Source of the DNA: Oscillospiraceae bacterium | GTDB taxonomy: Bacteria; Bacillota; Clostridia; Oscillospirales; Oscillospiraceae | Reading direction: 5' to 3' | Length of the DNA stretch: 53,509 bases | Assembly: GCA_017445385.1 (NCBI GenBank) | Contig: JAFSUG010000005.1 | Span: forward strand, 1 to 53,509 | Shown here: positions 22,100 to 31,049 of the stretch, piece after piece | How positions within the stretch are numbered: position 1 is the stretch's first letter | How the letters are laid out: each line of letters opens with the position of its first letter | Notes under the pieces: model-generated | Seen by the model: the letters and a program-made list of their open reading frames with translations, nothing else | Databases searched by the model: none | Told to the model about the DNA's origin: nothing | Program-made: the position numbers and the translations under genes

Positions 22100-23185
22100 A
22101 TGAACTACGATCGAATTTACAATTTCTCCGCCGGCCCTGCCATGATGCCGGAGCCCGTACTGGAGGAGATCCGCGATGAAATGCTCAACTATCAGGGCAG
22201 CGGCATGTGCGTTATGGAAATGTCGCACCGCGCGCCTGTGTTTGAGAAGATCGCAAAGGAAGCAGAGCAGGATCTGCGCGATTTGATGGGCATTCCCGAT
22301 AACTATAAGGTTCTGTTCATCCAGGGCGGCGCAACGCTGCAGTTCTCCATGATCCCGATGAATCTGATGAAAAACGGCAAAGCCGTCTACATCGAAACCG
22401 GCGCATGGTCGAAAAAGGCGATTGCCGAGGCAAAAAAGGTCGGCGAAGTGATCGTTGCGGCTTCGAGTAAGGACAAGAACTATTCCTACGTGCCCGATTG
22501 CTCCGATCTCGATATTCCCGAGGACGCCGATTACGTTTACATCTGCGAAAACGAAACGATCCACGGCTCAACCTACCCCGTACTCCCGAACACGAAGGGC
22601 CACGTCCTCGTTTCCGACCAGTCCTCGATGTTCCTCTCCAAGCCCTGCAACGTTTCCGACTACGGCATGATCTACGCCGGCGTGCAGAAAAACGTCGGTC
22701 CGGCAGGCATGGTGATCGTGATCATCCGCGAGGATCTGATCCGCGACGATCTGGATAATCTCCCGATTTATCTGCAGTATAAGACGCACGCGGATAACGA
22801 TTCGATGTATAATACCCCCAACTGCTGGGCGATCTACTGCTGCGGCAAGGTCTTCAAGTATCTCAAAAAGATCGGCGGACTTACCGAAATGCAGCGCCGC
22901 AATGAGGAAAAAGCAAAAATTTTCTATGACTTCCTCGATTCCTCCAAAATGTTCCGCGGCACGGTTGCAAAGAAGGACCGCAGCCTGATGAACGTTCCGT
23001 TCGTCACCGATTCCGCCGAGCTTGACGCGGAGGTCGTGAAAGCGACGAAAGCAGCCGGCTATGACAATCTGAAGGGACATCGCTCAGTCGGCGGTCTGCG
23101 CGCTTCGATCTATAACGCAATGCCCAAAGAGGGCGTACAGGCGCTGGTGGATTTCCTGAAAAAATTCGAGCAGGAGCATAAATAA
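22100..23185 (+). CDS. serC: Phosphoserine aminotransferase
   Basis: A 361-residue PLP enzyme. The N-terminal YNFSAGPAMMPEPVLEEI, the SHRAPVFEKIAKEAEQDLR segment and the PLP-lysine motif YAGVQKNVGPAG (about residue 196) are typical SerC. It converts 3-phosphohydroxypyruvate and glutamate to phosphoserine and 2-oxoglutarate, step two of serine synthesis. The ATG follows taggagg. The next gene, 11 bp downstream, encodes the step-one dehydrogenase, so the pair is a serine operon. A phosphoserine phosphatase is not in the window. Confidence 0.96.
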   Translation: MNYDRIYNFSAGPAMMPEPVLEEIRDEMLNYQGSGMCVMEMSHRAPVFEKIAKEAEQDLRDLMGIPDNYKVLFIQGGATLQFSMIPMNLMKNGKAVYIETGAWSKKAIAEAKKVGEVIVAASSKDKNYSYVPDCSDLDIPEDADYVYICENETIHGSTYPVLPNTKGHVLVSDQSSMFLSKPCNVSDYGMIYAGVQKNVGPAGMVIVIIREDLIRDDLDNLPIYLQYKTHADNDSMYNTPNCWAIYCCGKVFKYLKKIGGLTEMQRRNEEKAKIFYDFLDSSKMFRGTVAKKDRSLMNVPFVTDSAELDAEVVKATKAAGYDNLKGHRSVGGLRASIYNAMPKEGVQALVDFLKKFEQEHK

Positions 23186-23196
23186 GGAGGCAAATT

Positions 23197-24102
23197 ATGC
23201 GTATTCTCGTTACCGATGGCATGGACAAGGGCGCGCAGGCAAAGCTCGCCGAAATGGGCCATGAAGTCGTCAATCAGTTTTTTGAGCCGGACGAGCTCGG
23301 CAAAGCCCTCCGCGATTTTGACGTTGTGATCATTCGCTCCAAAACGAAGATCCGCAAGCAGCAGATCGACGAGGCAAAAGGCTCGAAGCTGAAAACCATC
23401 ATCCGCGCAGGCGTCGGCGTTGACAACATCGACGTTGCTTACGCGGAGGAAAACGGCATCGCCGTGAAAAATACGCCGCGCGCATCTTCGCAGTCCGTTG
23501 CGGAGCTTGCGATGGCGCACATGTTCTCCTGCGCGCGCTCTATCTCCGCCGCAGGGCAGACCATGCGCGAGGGCAAATGGGAAAAGAAAACCTACTCCGC
23601 AGGCTTCGAGCTTTGCGGCAAAACGCTCGGCATCATCGGCTTTGGCAGAATCGGGCAGAAGCTCTGCGCAATGGCAAAGGGCGTTGGCATGGACGTAATC
23701 GCATACGACGTTTACCACGTGCCCGGCATCGAGCAGCAGCTCGGCATGCGCTATGCGGAGCTGGAGGACCTGCTGAAGGAAGCGGACATCCTCTCTCTGC
23801 ACACCCCTGCCATCGACGGCAAGCCCCTCGTCCGCGAGGAGACGATCGCAAAGATGAAAGACGGCGTTGTGATCATCAATACCTCGCGCGGCGGCAACGT
23901 CTGCGAAGAGGATCTGCTCAAGGCGCTTGACAGCGGCAAGGTCCGCGCGGCAGGCCTCGACGTTTTCGCGGAAGAGCCCGCGCAGAACGCCGCACTCTAT
24001 ACCCATCCGCACGTTTCTTCCACGCCGCACATCGGCGCAGGCACGAACGAAGCGCAGGCGCGAATCGGCGCAGAGCTGGTCGAAATCATCTCAAAACTGT
24101 AA
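23197..24102 (+). CDS. serA: D-3-phosphoglycerate dehydrogenase (short form)
   Basis: A 301-residue NAD-dependent 2-hydroxyacid dehydrogenase. It contains the substrate-binding RAGVGVDNIDV, the NAD-binding LGIIGFGRIGQKL (about 147-159) and NTSRGG with the catalytic Arg region, and closes with a TPHIGAGT His. It lacks the C-terminal ACT/ASB domains found in long SerA forms, so it should not be serine-inhibited through an ACT site. Position directly after serC supports the phosphoglycerate role over other hydroxyacids. Ribosome site aggagg is present. Confidence 0.9.
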   Translation: MRILVTDGMDKGAQAKLAEMGHEVVNQFFEPDELGKALRDFDVVIIRSKTKIRKQQIDEAKGSKLKTIIRAGVGVDNIDVAYAEENGIAVKNTPRASSQSVAELAMAHMFSCARSISAAGQTMREGKWEKKTYSAGFELCGKTLGIIGFGRIGQKLCAMAKGVGMDVIAYDVYHVPGIEQQLGMRYAELEDLLKEADILSLHTPAIDGKPLVREETIAKMKDGVVIINTSRGGNVCEEDLLKALDSGKVRAAGLDVFAEEPAQNAALYTHPHVSSTPHIGAGTNEAQARIGAELVEIISKL

Positions 24103-24122
24103 AAGCCCGAATATAATACGGC

Positions 24123-24160
24123 AAATGGCAGCTTGTTCCCAAGCTGCCATTTATTTTTTT
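24123..24160 (+). terminator. Terminator of serC-serA
   Basis: Stem aaatggcagctt / aagctgccattt with a T-rich tail (attttttttt). Confidence 0.9.
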
Positions 24161-24480
24161 TGAAAAAATAACTTGAATTTACTATTTTTTTCTTGATTTT
24201 TGCTTCATGATGAATATAATGTCTTTTGAAAGATAACTTGCATCTTTTTTATATTTCCATATAGAAAGTTTGTATTTGTTGCAATTTACGCAAGTTTTCT
24301 TGCAAAATCAAGATCATGGACAATCGGACTTCTATCGCAACATTTTTTGCTTTGGAAATCTATGGAAAAGCGCAGATTTATCACAGTTTTCGGCGCAAAA
24401 TCTGCCCTGTTTTAGGTTGACACGCGAAAAAAGCTATAGTATGTTGTATATATAAAAGTCCAGCGCATCGTAAGGAGGAA
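24161..24480 (+). promoter_or_regulatory. AT-rich upstream region of gdhA with promoter
   Basis: No gene is visible in this 320-bp stretch, which is far richer in A+T than its surroundings. It holds direct repeats ataacttg (24168-24175 and 24233-24240), a small hairpin gcaag-tttt-cttgc (24290-24303) and a near-inverted pair cttgatttttgc (24192-24203) / gcaaaatcaag (24302-24312). The likely promoter is TTGACA (24417-24422), 17 bp, TATGTT (24440-24445). A TATAGT at 24435 is too close to that -35. Confidence 0.5.
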
Positions 24481-24485
24481 TTATC

Positions 24486-25838
24486 ATGAACGCATACGTC
24501 CAGAAAGTCATCGATACCGTTAAGCAAAAGCACGGCAACGAGCCGGAGTTCGTGCAGACCGTAGAAGAAGTTCTCGGTTCGCTCTCCCCTGTGATTGACG
24601 CGCATCCCGAATACGAAAAAGCCGATCTGCTCACCCGCATGGTTGAGCCGGAGCGGATGTTCACCTTCCGCGTTGTCTGGACAGACGATAACGGCAACGT
24701 CCACACCAACATCGGCTACCGCTGCCAGTTCAATGGCGCGATCGGCCCCTACAAGGGCGGCCTTCGCTTCCAGCCGAACGTTTACCCCGGCATCATCAAA
24801 TTCCTCGGCTTTGAGCAGACCTTCAAAAACAGCCTGACCGGCTTGCCCATCGGCGGCGGCAAAGGCGGCGCGGACTTCGACCCTGCCGGCAAGTCCGATG
24901 CGGAGATCATGCGCTTCTGCCAGAGCTTTATGACCGCGCTCTACCGCTACATCGGGCCGGACGTTGACGTTCCGGCAGGCGACATGGGCGTTGGCGGCCG
25001 TGAGATCGGCTACCTGTTCGGCCAGTACCGTCGGCTGAAGGGCGTTTGGGAAAACGGCGTGCTCACCGGCAAGGGCTTCTCCTACGGCGGCAGCCTGACG
25101 CGCCCGGAAGCAACCGGCTACGGCGCAATGTACTATCTGCAGGAAGTGCTCAAGCACGAGGGCGAGGACATCAAGGGCAAAACCATTGCGATCTCCGGCT
25201 TCGGCAACGTTGCATGGGGCATCTGCAAAAAGGCGCTGCACCTTGGCGCAAAGGTCGTTACCCTGTCCGGACCGGACGGCTACATCTACGATCCGGAAGG
25301 CGTTTCCTCCTCCGAGGAAAAGGTCAATTATATGCTTGAGATGCGCGCATCCGGCCGCAACCGCGTGCAGGACTACGCCGATAAGTTCGGCTGCCAGTTC
25401 TTCCCGGGCGAAAAGCCCTGGGGCGTCAAGGCGGACGTGATCATGCCGGCTGCCATGCAGAACGACGTGAACATCGACAGCGCAAAGAAGATCGCCGCAA
25501 ACGGCGTGAAGTACTATATCGAAGTTGCCAATATGCCCACCACGAACGACGCGCTTGCCTTCCTGATGGAGCAGAAGGGCATGATCGTTGCGCCGTCGAA
25601 GGCGGTCAACGCGGGCGGCGTTGGCGTTTCGGCGCTTGAAATGTCGCAGAACTCCGAGCGTCTTGTTTGGACGGCGGAGGAAGTTGACGAGCAGCTTCAC
25701 AAGATGATGGTCAACATCCACAAGGTCTCCGCGGAAGCGGCGGAGGAATACGGCCTTGGCTACAACCTCGTTGCCGGCGCGAACATCGCAGGCTTCAAAA
25801 AGGTTGCAGAGGCAATGATGGAGCAGGGTATTTTCTAA
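24486..25838 (+). CDS. gdhA: Glutamate dehydrogenase (hexameric)
   Basis: A 450-residue member of the GdhA family, matching the roughly 450-residue hexameric class. Motifs are the substrate-binding KGGLRFQPNV, the catalytic-lysine region PIGGGKGGADFDP (about 125-137), DVPAGDMGVGGREIGYL, and the dinucleotide fold GKTIAISGFGNVAWG (about 233-247). It interconverts glutamate and 2-oxoglutarate plus ammonia. Coenzyme preference (NADP likely from the family) cannot be read with certainty. It is a single gene with taaggagg before ATG, its own AT-rich upstream region and its own terminator. Confidence 0.95.
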   Translation: MNAYVQKVIDTVKQKHGNEPEFVQTVEEVLGSLSPVIDAHPEYEKADLLTRMVEPERMFTFRVVWTDDNGNVHTNIGYRCQFNGAIGPYKGGLRFQPNVYPGIIKFLGFEQTFKNSLTGLPIGGGKGGADFDPAGKSDAEIMRFCQSFMTALYRYIGPDVDVPAGDMGVGGREIGYLFGQYRRLKGVWENGVLTGKGFSYGGSLTRPEATGYGAMYYLQEVLKHEGEDIKGKTIAISGFGNVAWGICKKALHLGAKVVTLSGPDGYIYDPEGVSSSEEKVNYMLEMRASGRNRVQDYADKFGCQFFPGEKPWGVKADVIMPAAMQNDVNIDSAKKIAANGVKYYIEVANMPTTNDALAFLMEQKGMIVAPSKAVNAGGVGVSALEMSQNSERLVWTAEEVDEQLHKMMVNIHKVSAEAAEEYGLGYNLVAGANIAGFKKVAEAMMEQGIF

Positions 25839-25850
25839 GAATACATGCCC

Positions 25851-25887
25851 AAACGAGGACAGTTTTTGAAACTGTCCTCGTTTTTAT
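25851..25887 (+). terminator. Terminator of gdhA
   Basis: Fifteen-bp arms aaacgaggacagttt / aaactgtcctcgttt with a ttg loop and TTTTTATA tail. Confidence 0.92.
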
Positions 25888-25958
25888 ATATTTCGTCATA
25901 TTGCCAAAATTTCCCCAAATTTTCAGCAAGGTTTTCCATTTATTCCTTCGGATTTTCC

Positions 25959-25987
25959 TTGCTTTTTTCTTTTTTATATGGTATGCT
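25959..25987 (+). promoter_or_regulatory. hydCBA promoter (extended -10)
   Basis: TTGCTT (25959-25964), 17 bp, TATGCT (25982-25987), with TGG immediately before the -10. The leader carries a small hairpin ccggg / cccgg at 26032-26048 just before the ribosome site. Confidence 0.55.
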
Positions 25988-26070
25988 ATCCAAAGCGGCA
26001 GAACTGTCGCATTCTTCATGTTGTGATACTGCCGGGATAACTACCCGGTAAAAATAATAGGAGGGTCACT

Positions 26071-26559
26071 ATGTCTCATATCAGTGAGAACGGAGTCAAA
26101 AAGATTTGCGAAATCTGCGACAGATACGCAAATGAAAACACTCCGCTGATGATGATCTTGAGCGACATCCAGAACGAATACGGCTATATTCCGCTGGACG
26201 TGCAGCAGATCGTCTCCCAAAAGACCGGAATCTCCGTTGCTGAGATTTACGGCGTTGTAACGTTCTACTCGTTCTTCTCTCTGGAGCCGAAGGGCAAGTA
26301 CGTCATCGGCTGCTGCCTCGGCACCGCCTGCTACGTCAAGGGCGCCCAGCAAATTATCGACAAATTCTCCGAAATCATCGGCATTAAGCCCGGTCAGACC
26401 TCCGGCGACGGCCTGTTCACGCTGGACGCGCTGCGCTGCATCGGCGCTTGCGGCATCGCGCCTGCCGTTACCATCAACGGCAAGGTTTACCCGAAGATGA
26501 CCGTTGACCAGGTTTCCAAAATCGTTGACGAATATCGGGCAATGGGAGGTGCGCAGTAA
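26071..26559 (+). CDS. hydC: Hydrogenase subunit HydC / NuoE-like [2Fe-2S] protein
   Basis: A 162-residue protein of the 24-kDa NADH dehydrogenase (NuoE) family. An N-terminal helical part (ILSDIQNEYGYIPLDVQQ) is followed by a thioredoxin-like [2Fe-2S] domain with Cys pairs in CCLGTACYVKGA (about residues 90-100) and LRCIGACGIAPA (about 130-141). It passes electrons between NADH/FMN on HydB and the hydrogenase subunit. It is first in a tight operon and its stop overlaps the hydB start (TAATG, 26557-26561). Ribosome site aggaggg. Confidence 0.93.
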   Translation: MSHISENGVKKICEICDRYANENTPLMMILSDIQNEYGYIPLDVQQIVSQKTGISVAEIYGVVTFYSFFSLEPKGKYVIGCCLGTACYVKGAQQIIDKFSEIIGIKPGQTSGDGLFTLDALRCIGACGIAPAVTINGKVYPKMTVDQVSKIVDEYRAMGGAQ

Positions 26560-28442
26560 TGATCAAGACCAATGAAGAACTGACCAAAACCGTCTGCGCC
26601 TGCACCGACGCTCTGAAGAGCAAGCTCGATGGTTCCAACGGCAAGCGCGCCGTTGTTCTCTGCGGCGGTACCGGCTGCCTCTCCTCCAACTCTGCGCAGA
26701 TCATGGAAAAGATGCAGAAGCTGGTTGCGGAAAAAGGCCTTTCCGACAAAGTCACGGTCAACCAGGTTGGCTGCTTCGGCTTCTGCTCGCAGGGTCCGTT
26801 CGTAAAGATCTTCCCGGAAGATACCCTCTATCGCCTCGTCTCGATCGACGACGTTGAAGAGATCGTTGAAAAAGACCTTATCGGCGGCGAAGTCATCGAG
26901 CGTCTGCTCTACGTTGAGCCCTCCACCAAAGAGAAGGTCACGAAGCAGGACGATATCAACTTCTACAAGAAGCAGGTTCGCGTCGCGCTGCACGGCTGCG
27001 GCGTCATCAACCCCGAAGACATCAACGAAGCCATCGGCATGGGCGCTTTCGAAGGACTGAAGAAAGCCCTTTCCATGACGCAGCAGGAAGTTATCGACGA
27101 AGTGCTCGCTTCCGGTCTGCGCGGCCGCGGCGGCGCCGGCTTCCCCACCGGCCGCAAATGGTCGTTCGCATACGCCAACGAAGCTGACCAGAAATACGTG
27201 GTCTGCAACGGCGACGAAGGCGACCCCGGCGCATTCATGGACCGCTCCATCCTCGAGGGCAACCCGTTTGCAGTTATCGAAGGCATGATGATCGCAGGTT
27301 ACGCGATCGGCGCAAGCGAAGGCTACTTCTACGTTCGCGCAGAATATCCCATCGCCGTGAAGCGTCTGCGCATTGCCATCAAGCAGATGAATGAAATGGG
27401 CATTCTCGGTGAAAATATTCTTGGCACCGGCTTCAGCTTCCAGGCGCACATTCGTCTGGGCGCAGGCGCATTCGTCTGCGGCGAAGAAACCGCACTGCTC
27501 AACTCCATCGAAGGCAAGCGCGGCATGCCGCGTCCCCGTCCGCCGTTCCCGGCAGTCAAGGGTCTGTGGCAGAAGCCGACCGTTGTCAACAACGTTGAAA
27601 CGCTGGCAACCGTTCCCTACGTTCTGCGCGAGGGCGCTGCGAAATTCGCAGAGTACGGCACCGAGAAGTCCAAGGGCACGAAGGTTTTCGCGCTCGGCGG
27701 CAAGATCAACAACGTCGGCCTCGTGGAAATCCCGATGGGCACCACGCTCCGCGAGCTGATCTACGATATCGGCGGCGGTATTCCGAACGGCAAGAAGTTC
27801 AAGGCCATCCAGACCGGCGGTCCTTCCGGCGGCTGCCTGACCACTGAATTCCTCGATGAGCCGATCGACTTTGATAACCTCGTTGCGAAGGGCTCGATGA
27901 TGGGCTCCGGCGGCGCAATCGTTATGGACGAAGACAACTGCATGGTTGACGTTGCGAAATTCTACATGGAATTCATCTGCGACGAAAGCTGCGGCAAATG
28001 TTCGCCCTGCCGTATCGGCACGAAGCGCATGCTTGAGATCCTCACCAAGATCACCGAAGGCAACGGCACCATGGAAGACCTCGATGAGCTCGACGAGCTT
28101 GCAAAGACCGTTAAGGCCAACTCCCTCTGCGCGCTTGGCCAGACCTCTGCAAACCCCGTTGTTTCTACCCTGTCGCACTTCCGCGACGAGTACATCGCCC
28201 ACATCGTGGACAAGAAGTGCCCGGCACACGTCTGCAAGAACCTCATGCAGTACCACATCATCCAGGACAACTGCGTTGGCTGCGGTATGTGCGCCAAGGC
28301 TTGCCCGGCTGGCGCAATCGCCCGCACGGACTATGTTGCGCCCGGCAAGAAGCTCGCTTCCATGCAGATCGATCCCGAGAAGTGCGTCAAGTGCGGCGCA
28401 TGTATCGCAACCTGCAAATTCAAAGCTATTATTAAACAGTAA
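26559..28442 (+). CDS. hydB: Hydrogenase subunit HydB / NuoF-like flavoprotein
   Basis: A 627-residue protein. An N-terminal thioredoxin-like [2Fe-2S] domain (CGGTGCLSSNS, GCFGFCSQGP) is followed by the NuoF FMN/NADH module (GLRGRGGAGFPTGRKW, about 187-202; NGDEGDPGAF), an SLBB region, a NuoF [4Fe-4S] site (ESCGKCSPCRIGT, about 475) and two C-terminal ferredoxin clusters (CVGCGMCAKACPAG, about 571; CVKCGACIATCKFK, about 608). This is the HydB layout of trimeric [FeFe]-hydrogenases that couple NADH and reduced ferredoxin to H2 (or the reverse). The extra clusters give a ferredoxin entry point. Confidence 0.95.
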   Translation: MIKTNEELTKTVCACTDALKSKLDGSNGKRAVVLCGGTGCLSSNSAQIMEKMQKLVAEKGLSDKVTVNQVGCFGFCSQGPFVKIFPEDTLYRLVSIDDVEEIVEKDLIGGEVIERLLYVEPSTKEKVTKQDDINFYKKQVRVALHGCGVINPEDINEAIGMGAFEGLKKALSMTQQEVIDEVLASGLRGRGGAGFPTGRKWSFAYANEADQKYVVCNGDEGDPGAFMDRSILEGNPFAVIEGMMIAGYAIGASEGYFYVRAEYPIAVKRLRIAIKQMNEMGILGENILGTGFSFQAHIRLGAGAFVCGEETALLNSIEGKRGMPRPRPPFPAVKGLWQKPTVVNNVETLATVPYVLREGAAKFAEYGTEKSKGTKVFALGGKINNVGLVEIPMGTTLRELIYDIGGGIPNGKKFKAIQTGGPSGGCLTTEFLDEPIDFDNLVAKGSMMGSGGAIVMDEDNCMVDVAKFYMEFICDESCGKCSPCRIGTKRMLEILTKITEGNGTMEDLDELDELAKTVKANSLCALGQTSANPVVSTLSHFRDEYIAHIVDKKCPAHVCKNLMQYHIIQDNCVGCGMCAKACPAGAIARTDYVAPGKKLASMQIDPEKCVKCGACIATCKFKAIIKQ

Positions 28443-28457
28443 GGGAGGATGACTGAA

Positions 28458-30224
28458 ATGGCGAAAATCAATATTAAAATTGAAGGCGTTCCTTACGAAG
28501 TCGAAGCCGGTCAGACCATCCTGGAAGCTGCGAAAGCTTGCGGCTACGAAATTCCTTCGCTTTGCGCATTCAACCACGGCGAATGTTCCAACGGCTCCTG
28601 CCGCGTCTGCCTCGTTGAGGCAACCGGCGCAAGAGGCCTTGTTGCATCGTGCGTTTACCCCGTTTCCGAAGGCATGGAGATCACCATCTCCTCGCCGAAG
28701 GCTGTTGCTGCGCGCCGCGCATCGGTAGAGCTGCTGCTCTCGAACCACAATCAGAACTGCCAGCAGTGCGATAAGAACGGCAAGTGCGAGCTGCTCCACG
28801 TTGCAACCATTACCGGCGCGCGCGAAGGCAAGTTCCAGGGCTCCAAAACCCCCACCACTTACGATGATCTCACGCCGTCGATCGTGCGTGATACTTCCAA
28901 GTGCATCCTGTGCGGCCGCTGCGTAGCGCGCTGCCAGAACGCGCACGGCATGGGCATCCTCGGATTCGAAAACCGCGGTTTCAAAACCGTTGTCGGTCCG
29001 GCGGAAAACCGCTCCATGGCGAACTCCCCCTGCATCCTCTGCGGTCAGTGCGTCAGCGTCTGCCCGACCGGCGCTCTGATGGAAAAATCCGAAATCGACA
29101 AGGTCGATGCAGCGATTGCAGCCGGCAAGCACGTCGTCGTGCAGACCGCTCCTGCTGTCCGCGCAGCACTTGGCGAGGAATTCGGAATGCCCGTTGGCAC
29201 CGCCGTTACCGGCAAGATGGTTGCCGCGCTGAAGCGCCTTGGCTTCACCAAGGTCTACGATACCGATTTCGGCGCTGACCTCACCATCATGGAAGAAGGC
29301 ACCGAGCTGCTCCACCGCCTGCAGAATGGCGGCGTGCTGCCGATGATCACCTCCTGCTCCCCCGGCTGGGTCAACTACGCAGAGTACAACTACGGCGATC
29401 TTCTGCCGCACCTGTCTACCTGCAAATCCCCGCATCAAATGCAGGGCGCGATCATCAAGAGCTACTACGCCGAGAAGAACGGCATCGACCCGAAGGACAT
29501 CTTCGCGGTTTCCATCATGCCCTGCACGGCGAAGAAGTTTGAGAAAGAACGCGACGTTATGGAAGTGAACGGCATCCGCGACGTTGACGCTGTTCTCACA
29601 ACGCGCGAGCTTGCCAAGATGATCAAGCGCGCCGGCATCCGCTTCGATAAGCTGCCCGACGAAGATTACGATCATGACATCATGGGCGACTATACCGGCG
29701 CAGGCGTCATCTTCGGCGTTACCGGCGGCGTTATGGAAGCTGCGCTCCGCACCGTCTACTACGTGCTGACGGGCAAAGAGCATGACGCGATCAAGTTCGA
29801 AGCTGTCCGCGGTCTGGAAGGTCTGCGCGAAGCATCGATTGAGATCAACGGTCAGACGATCAACGTTGCGATTGCAAACGGCATGAAGAACGCAAAGGTC
29901 CTGCTCGACGAGATCCGCGAGGGCAAGAGCAAGTACCAGTTCATCGAGATCATGGGTTGCCCGGGCGGCTGCATCAACGGCGGCGGTCAGCCGATCGTCC
30001 GTTCCTGCTTCCTGCCGAACGAGGACAACGACATTCTCGATACCTATCGCCAGAAGCGCGCGAACGCGCTCTACAGCGAGGACGAGCGCCAGGTTCTGCG
30101 CCAGTCGCACAACAACCCGCAGATCCAGGAGCTCTACAAGAACTTCCTCGGCGAGCCCAATTCGCACAAAGCCCACGAGCTGCTGCATACCACCTATGCC
30201 GCACGCGAGGGCTTCAACGACTAA
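28458..30224 (+). CDS. hydA: [FeFe]-hydrogenase catalytic subunit HydA
   Basis: A 588-residue protein. An N-terminal [2Fe-2S] domain (CAFNHGECSNGSCRVCLVEA) is followed by a His-Cys3 cluster (NHNQNCQQCDKNGKC), two [4Fe-4S] ferredoxin motifs (CILCGRCVARC, CILCGQCVSVCPTG), and the H-cluster motifs TSCSPGW (about 297), MPCTAKKFE (about 354) and EIMGCPGGCINGGGQP (about 497-512). All expected H-cluster Cys are present. The start at 28458 is preferred to the ATG at 28449, because the gggagg site (28443-28448) touches the latter and is nine bases from the former. With HydC and HydB it makes a cytoplasmic H2-evolving complex. A standalone-type C-terminal extension is absent. Confidence 0.96.
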   Translation: MAKINIKIEGVPYEVEAGQTILEAAKACGYEIPSLCAFNHGECSNGSCRVCLVEATGARGLVASCVYPVSEGMEITISSPKAVAARRASVELLLSNHNQNCQQCDKNGKCELLHVATITGAREGKFQGSKTPTTYDDLTPSIVRDTSKCILCGRCVARCQNAHGMGILGFENRGFKTVVGPAENRSMANSPCILCGQCVSVCPTGALMEKSEIDKVDAAIAAGKHVVVQTAPAVRAALGEEFGMPVGTAVTGKMVAALKRLGFTKVYDTDFGADLTIMEEGTELLHRLQNGGVLPMITSCSPGWVNYAEYNYGDLLPHLSTCKSPHQMQGAIIKSYYAEKNGIDPKDIFAVSIMPCTAKKFEKERDVMEVNGIRDVDAVLTTRELAKMIKRAGIRFDKLPDEDYDHDIMGDYTGAGVIFGVTGGVMEAALRTVYYVLTGKEHDAIKFEAVRGLEGLREASIEINGQTINVAIANGMKNAKVLLDEIREGKSKYQFIEIMGCPGGCINGGGQPIVRSCFLPNEDNDILDTYRQKRANALYSEDERQVLRQSHNNPQIQELYKNFLGEPNSHKAHELLHTTYAAREGFND

Positions 30225-30239
30225 GGCAAATTGCACTAC

Positions 30240-30272
30240 AAAAACGACCGCCCGATGGGCGGTCGTTTTTTA
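30240..30272 (+). terminator. Terminator of hydCBA
   Basis: Stem aaaaacgaccgccc / gggcggtcgttttt with loop gat. Confidence 0.93.
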
Positions 30273-30296
30273 GGTTTTTACGGTTATAATTCCGGC

Positions 30297-30320
30297 GTAG
30301 GGGCGACCATTGGTCGCCCG
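30297..30320. repeat. REP-like palindrome 1
   Basis: gtaggggcgaccattggtcg followed by cccg forms a palindrome (gggcgacc / ggtcgccc). It is nearly identical to the copy at 31436-31459 inside the transposase-like gene 1.1 kb away. It lies between the hydA terminator and the end of the minus-strand lipoprotein gene. Confidence 0.85.
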
Positions 30321-30336
30321 CTATCTGCCAAATCAC

Positions 30337-30897
30337 TTATTTCAGATTTGCACTGCTGAGTCCGTTTACGGTTTTGATTTTGCTGATAGGATAGTCAACT
30401 GTATCAAACCCGCTAACTGTAATAGCAAAAGAACTCAAATGCTCCTTATCATAATTTGAAATCCAGAATTGTCCGCATCCGTAAAGCGTCTTTGAGGGGT
30501 CAAGCGTATCATAAGTGGGTTCATATTTCGTTCCGTCAAGGATATCGCGATTAATCCATTTATAATTATAGGCATAGCTGTCATTATAGCTATTTGCATC
30601 GTTGACGCGGATACCAATAGAATGTTCGCTTTTGTTCGTCTTCTCGGAATCGATCGAATAAAACACATACGTTTTATAATCATCCGAAGACGAGATATCC
30701 GCCTTTTCTGTGTCGATGAAAACGTGGTCAATATGCAACGTCAGATCACCGCTTGTATAATACATCTCTCCGTTTTTTTCATACGAGTGTGCTTGTTCCT
30801 CCGGCTCCGGAGTTTCAGATTCGGTACTTTCAGCGCCGCAGGCACAAAGGGCAAGCAGCATAACCACTGCCAGCAATAATGCGATCCTTTTTTTCAT
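30337..30897 (-). CDS. Hypothetical lipoprotein, 186 aa
   Basis: Signal MKKRIALLLAVVMLLALCAC with a lipobox (LCAC, lipidated Cys at about residue 20), then a Glu/Pro-rich linker (ESTESETPEPEEQ) and a globular domain of about 150 residues with many Tyr and Asp. I cannot assign a function. The start is at 30897 with aaggaagg ahead; the frame is open to 30978 but that covers the promoter. A consensus promoter at 30950-30978 and two inverted repeats separate it from the divergent XRE gene, which probably regulates it. Confidence 0.75.
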   Translation of the reverse strand: MKKRIALLLAVVMLLALCACGAESTESETPEPEEQAHSYEKNGEMYYTSGDLTLHIDHVFIDTEKADISSSDDYKTYVFYSIDSEKTNKSEHSIGIRVNDANSYNDSYAYNYKWINRDILDGTKYEPTYDTLDPSKTLYGCGQFWISNYDKEHLSSFAITVSGFDTVDYPISKIKTVNGLSSANLK

Positions 30898-30922
30898 GTT
30901 TCTAATTCCTTCCTTTTTGATT

Positions 30923-30940
30923 ACGAAACGATTGTTTCGT
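30923..30940. promoter_or_regulatory. Inverted repeat in the lipoprotein 5' leader
   Basis: Arms acgaaac and gtttcgt with a 4-bp centre, just downstream of the minus-strand -10. Candidate operator. Confidence 0.5.
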
Positions 30941-30949
30941 TCTCTCGAC

Positions 30950-30978
30950 ATTATAACCCACATTTTGACTTGTGTCAA
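30950..30978 (-). promoter_or_regulatory. Promoter of the lipoprotein gene, with embedded inverted repeat
   Basis: Minus strand TTGACA (30973-30978), 17 bp, TATAAT (30950-30955). The -35 region is part of an inverted repeat ttgac-ttgtg-tcaa at 30965-30978. Confidence 0.75.
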
Positions 30979-31049
30979 TCACATATTGCTATTTTAACAA
31001 GGTTTATTCAGCAGCAATCTGCGTCTACAATATACATGAGGTGAGGCGC

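Noticed and set aside
24161-24415. A glutamine- or glutamate-sensing riboswitch before gdhA
   Set aside because: The region lies upstream of the likely promoter and shows only short weak stems; I recognise no known riboswitch class.
26487-30236. A 1249-codon open frame on the minus strand antisense to hydCBA
   Set aside because: It exactly shadows three well-supported genes with strongly biased codons, has no ribosome site, no promoter, and a low-complexity translation without known motifs. It reflects the rarity of TTA, CTA and TCA in the sense frames.
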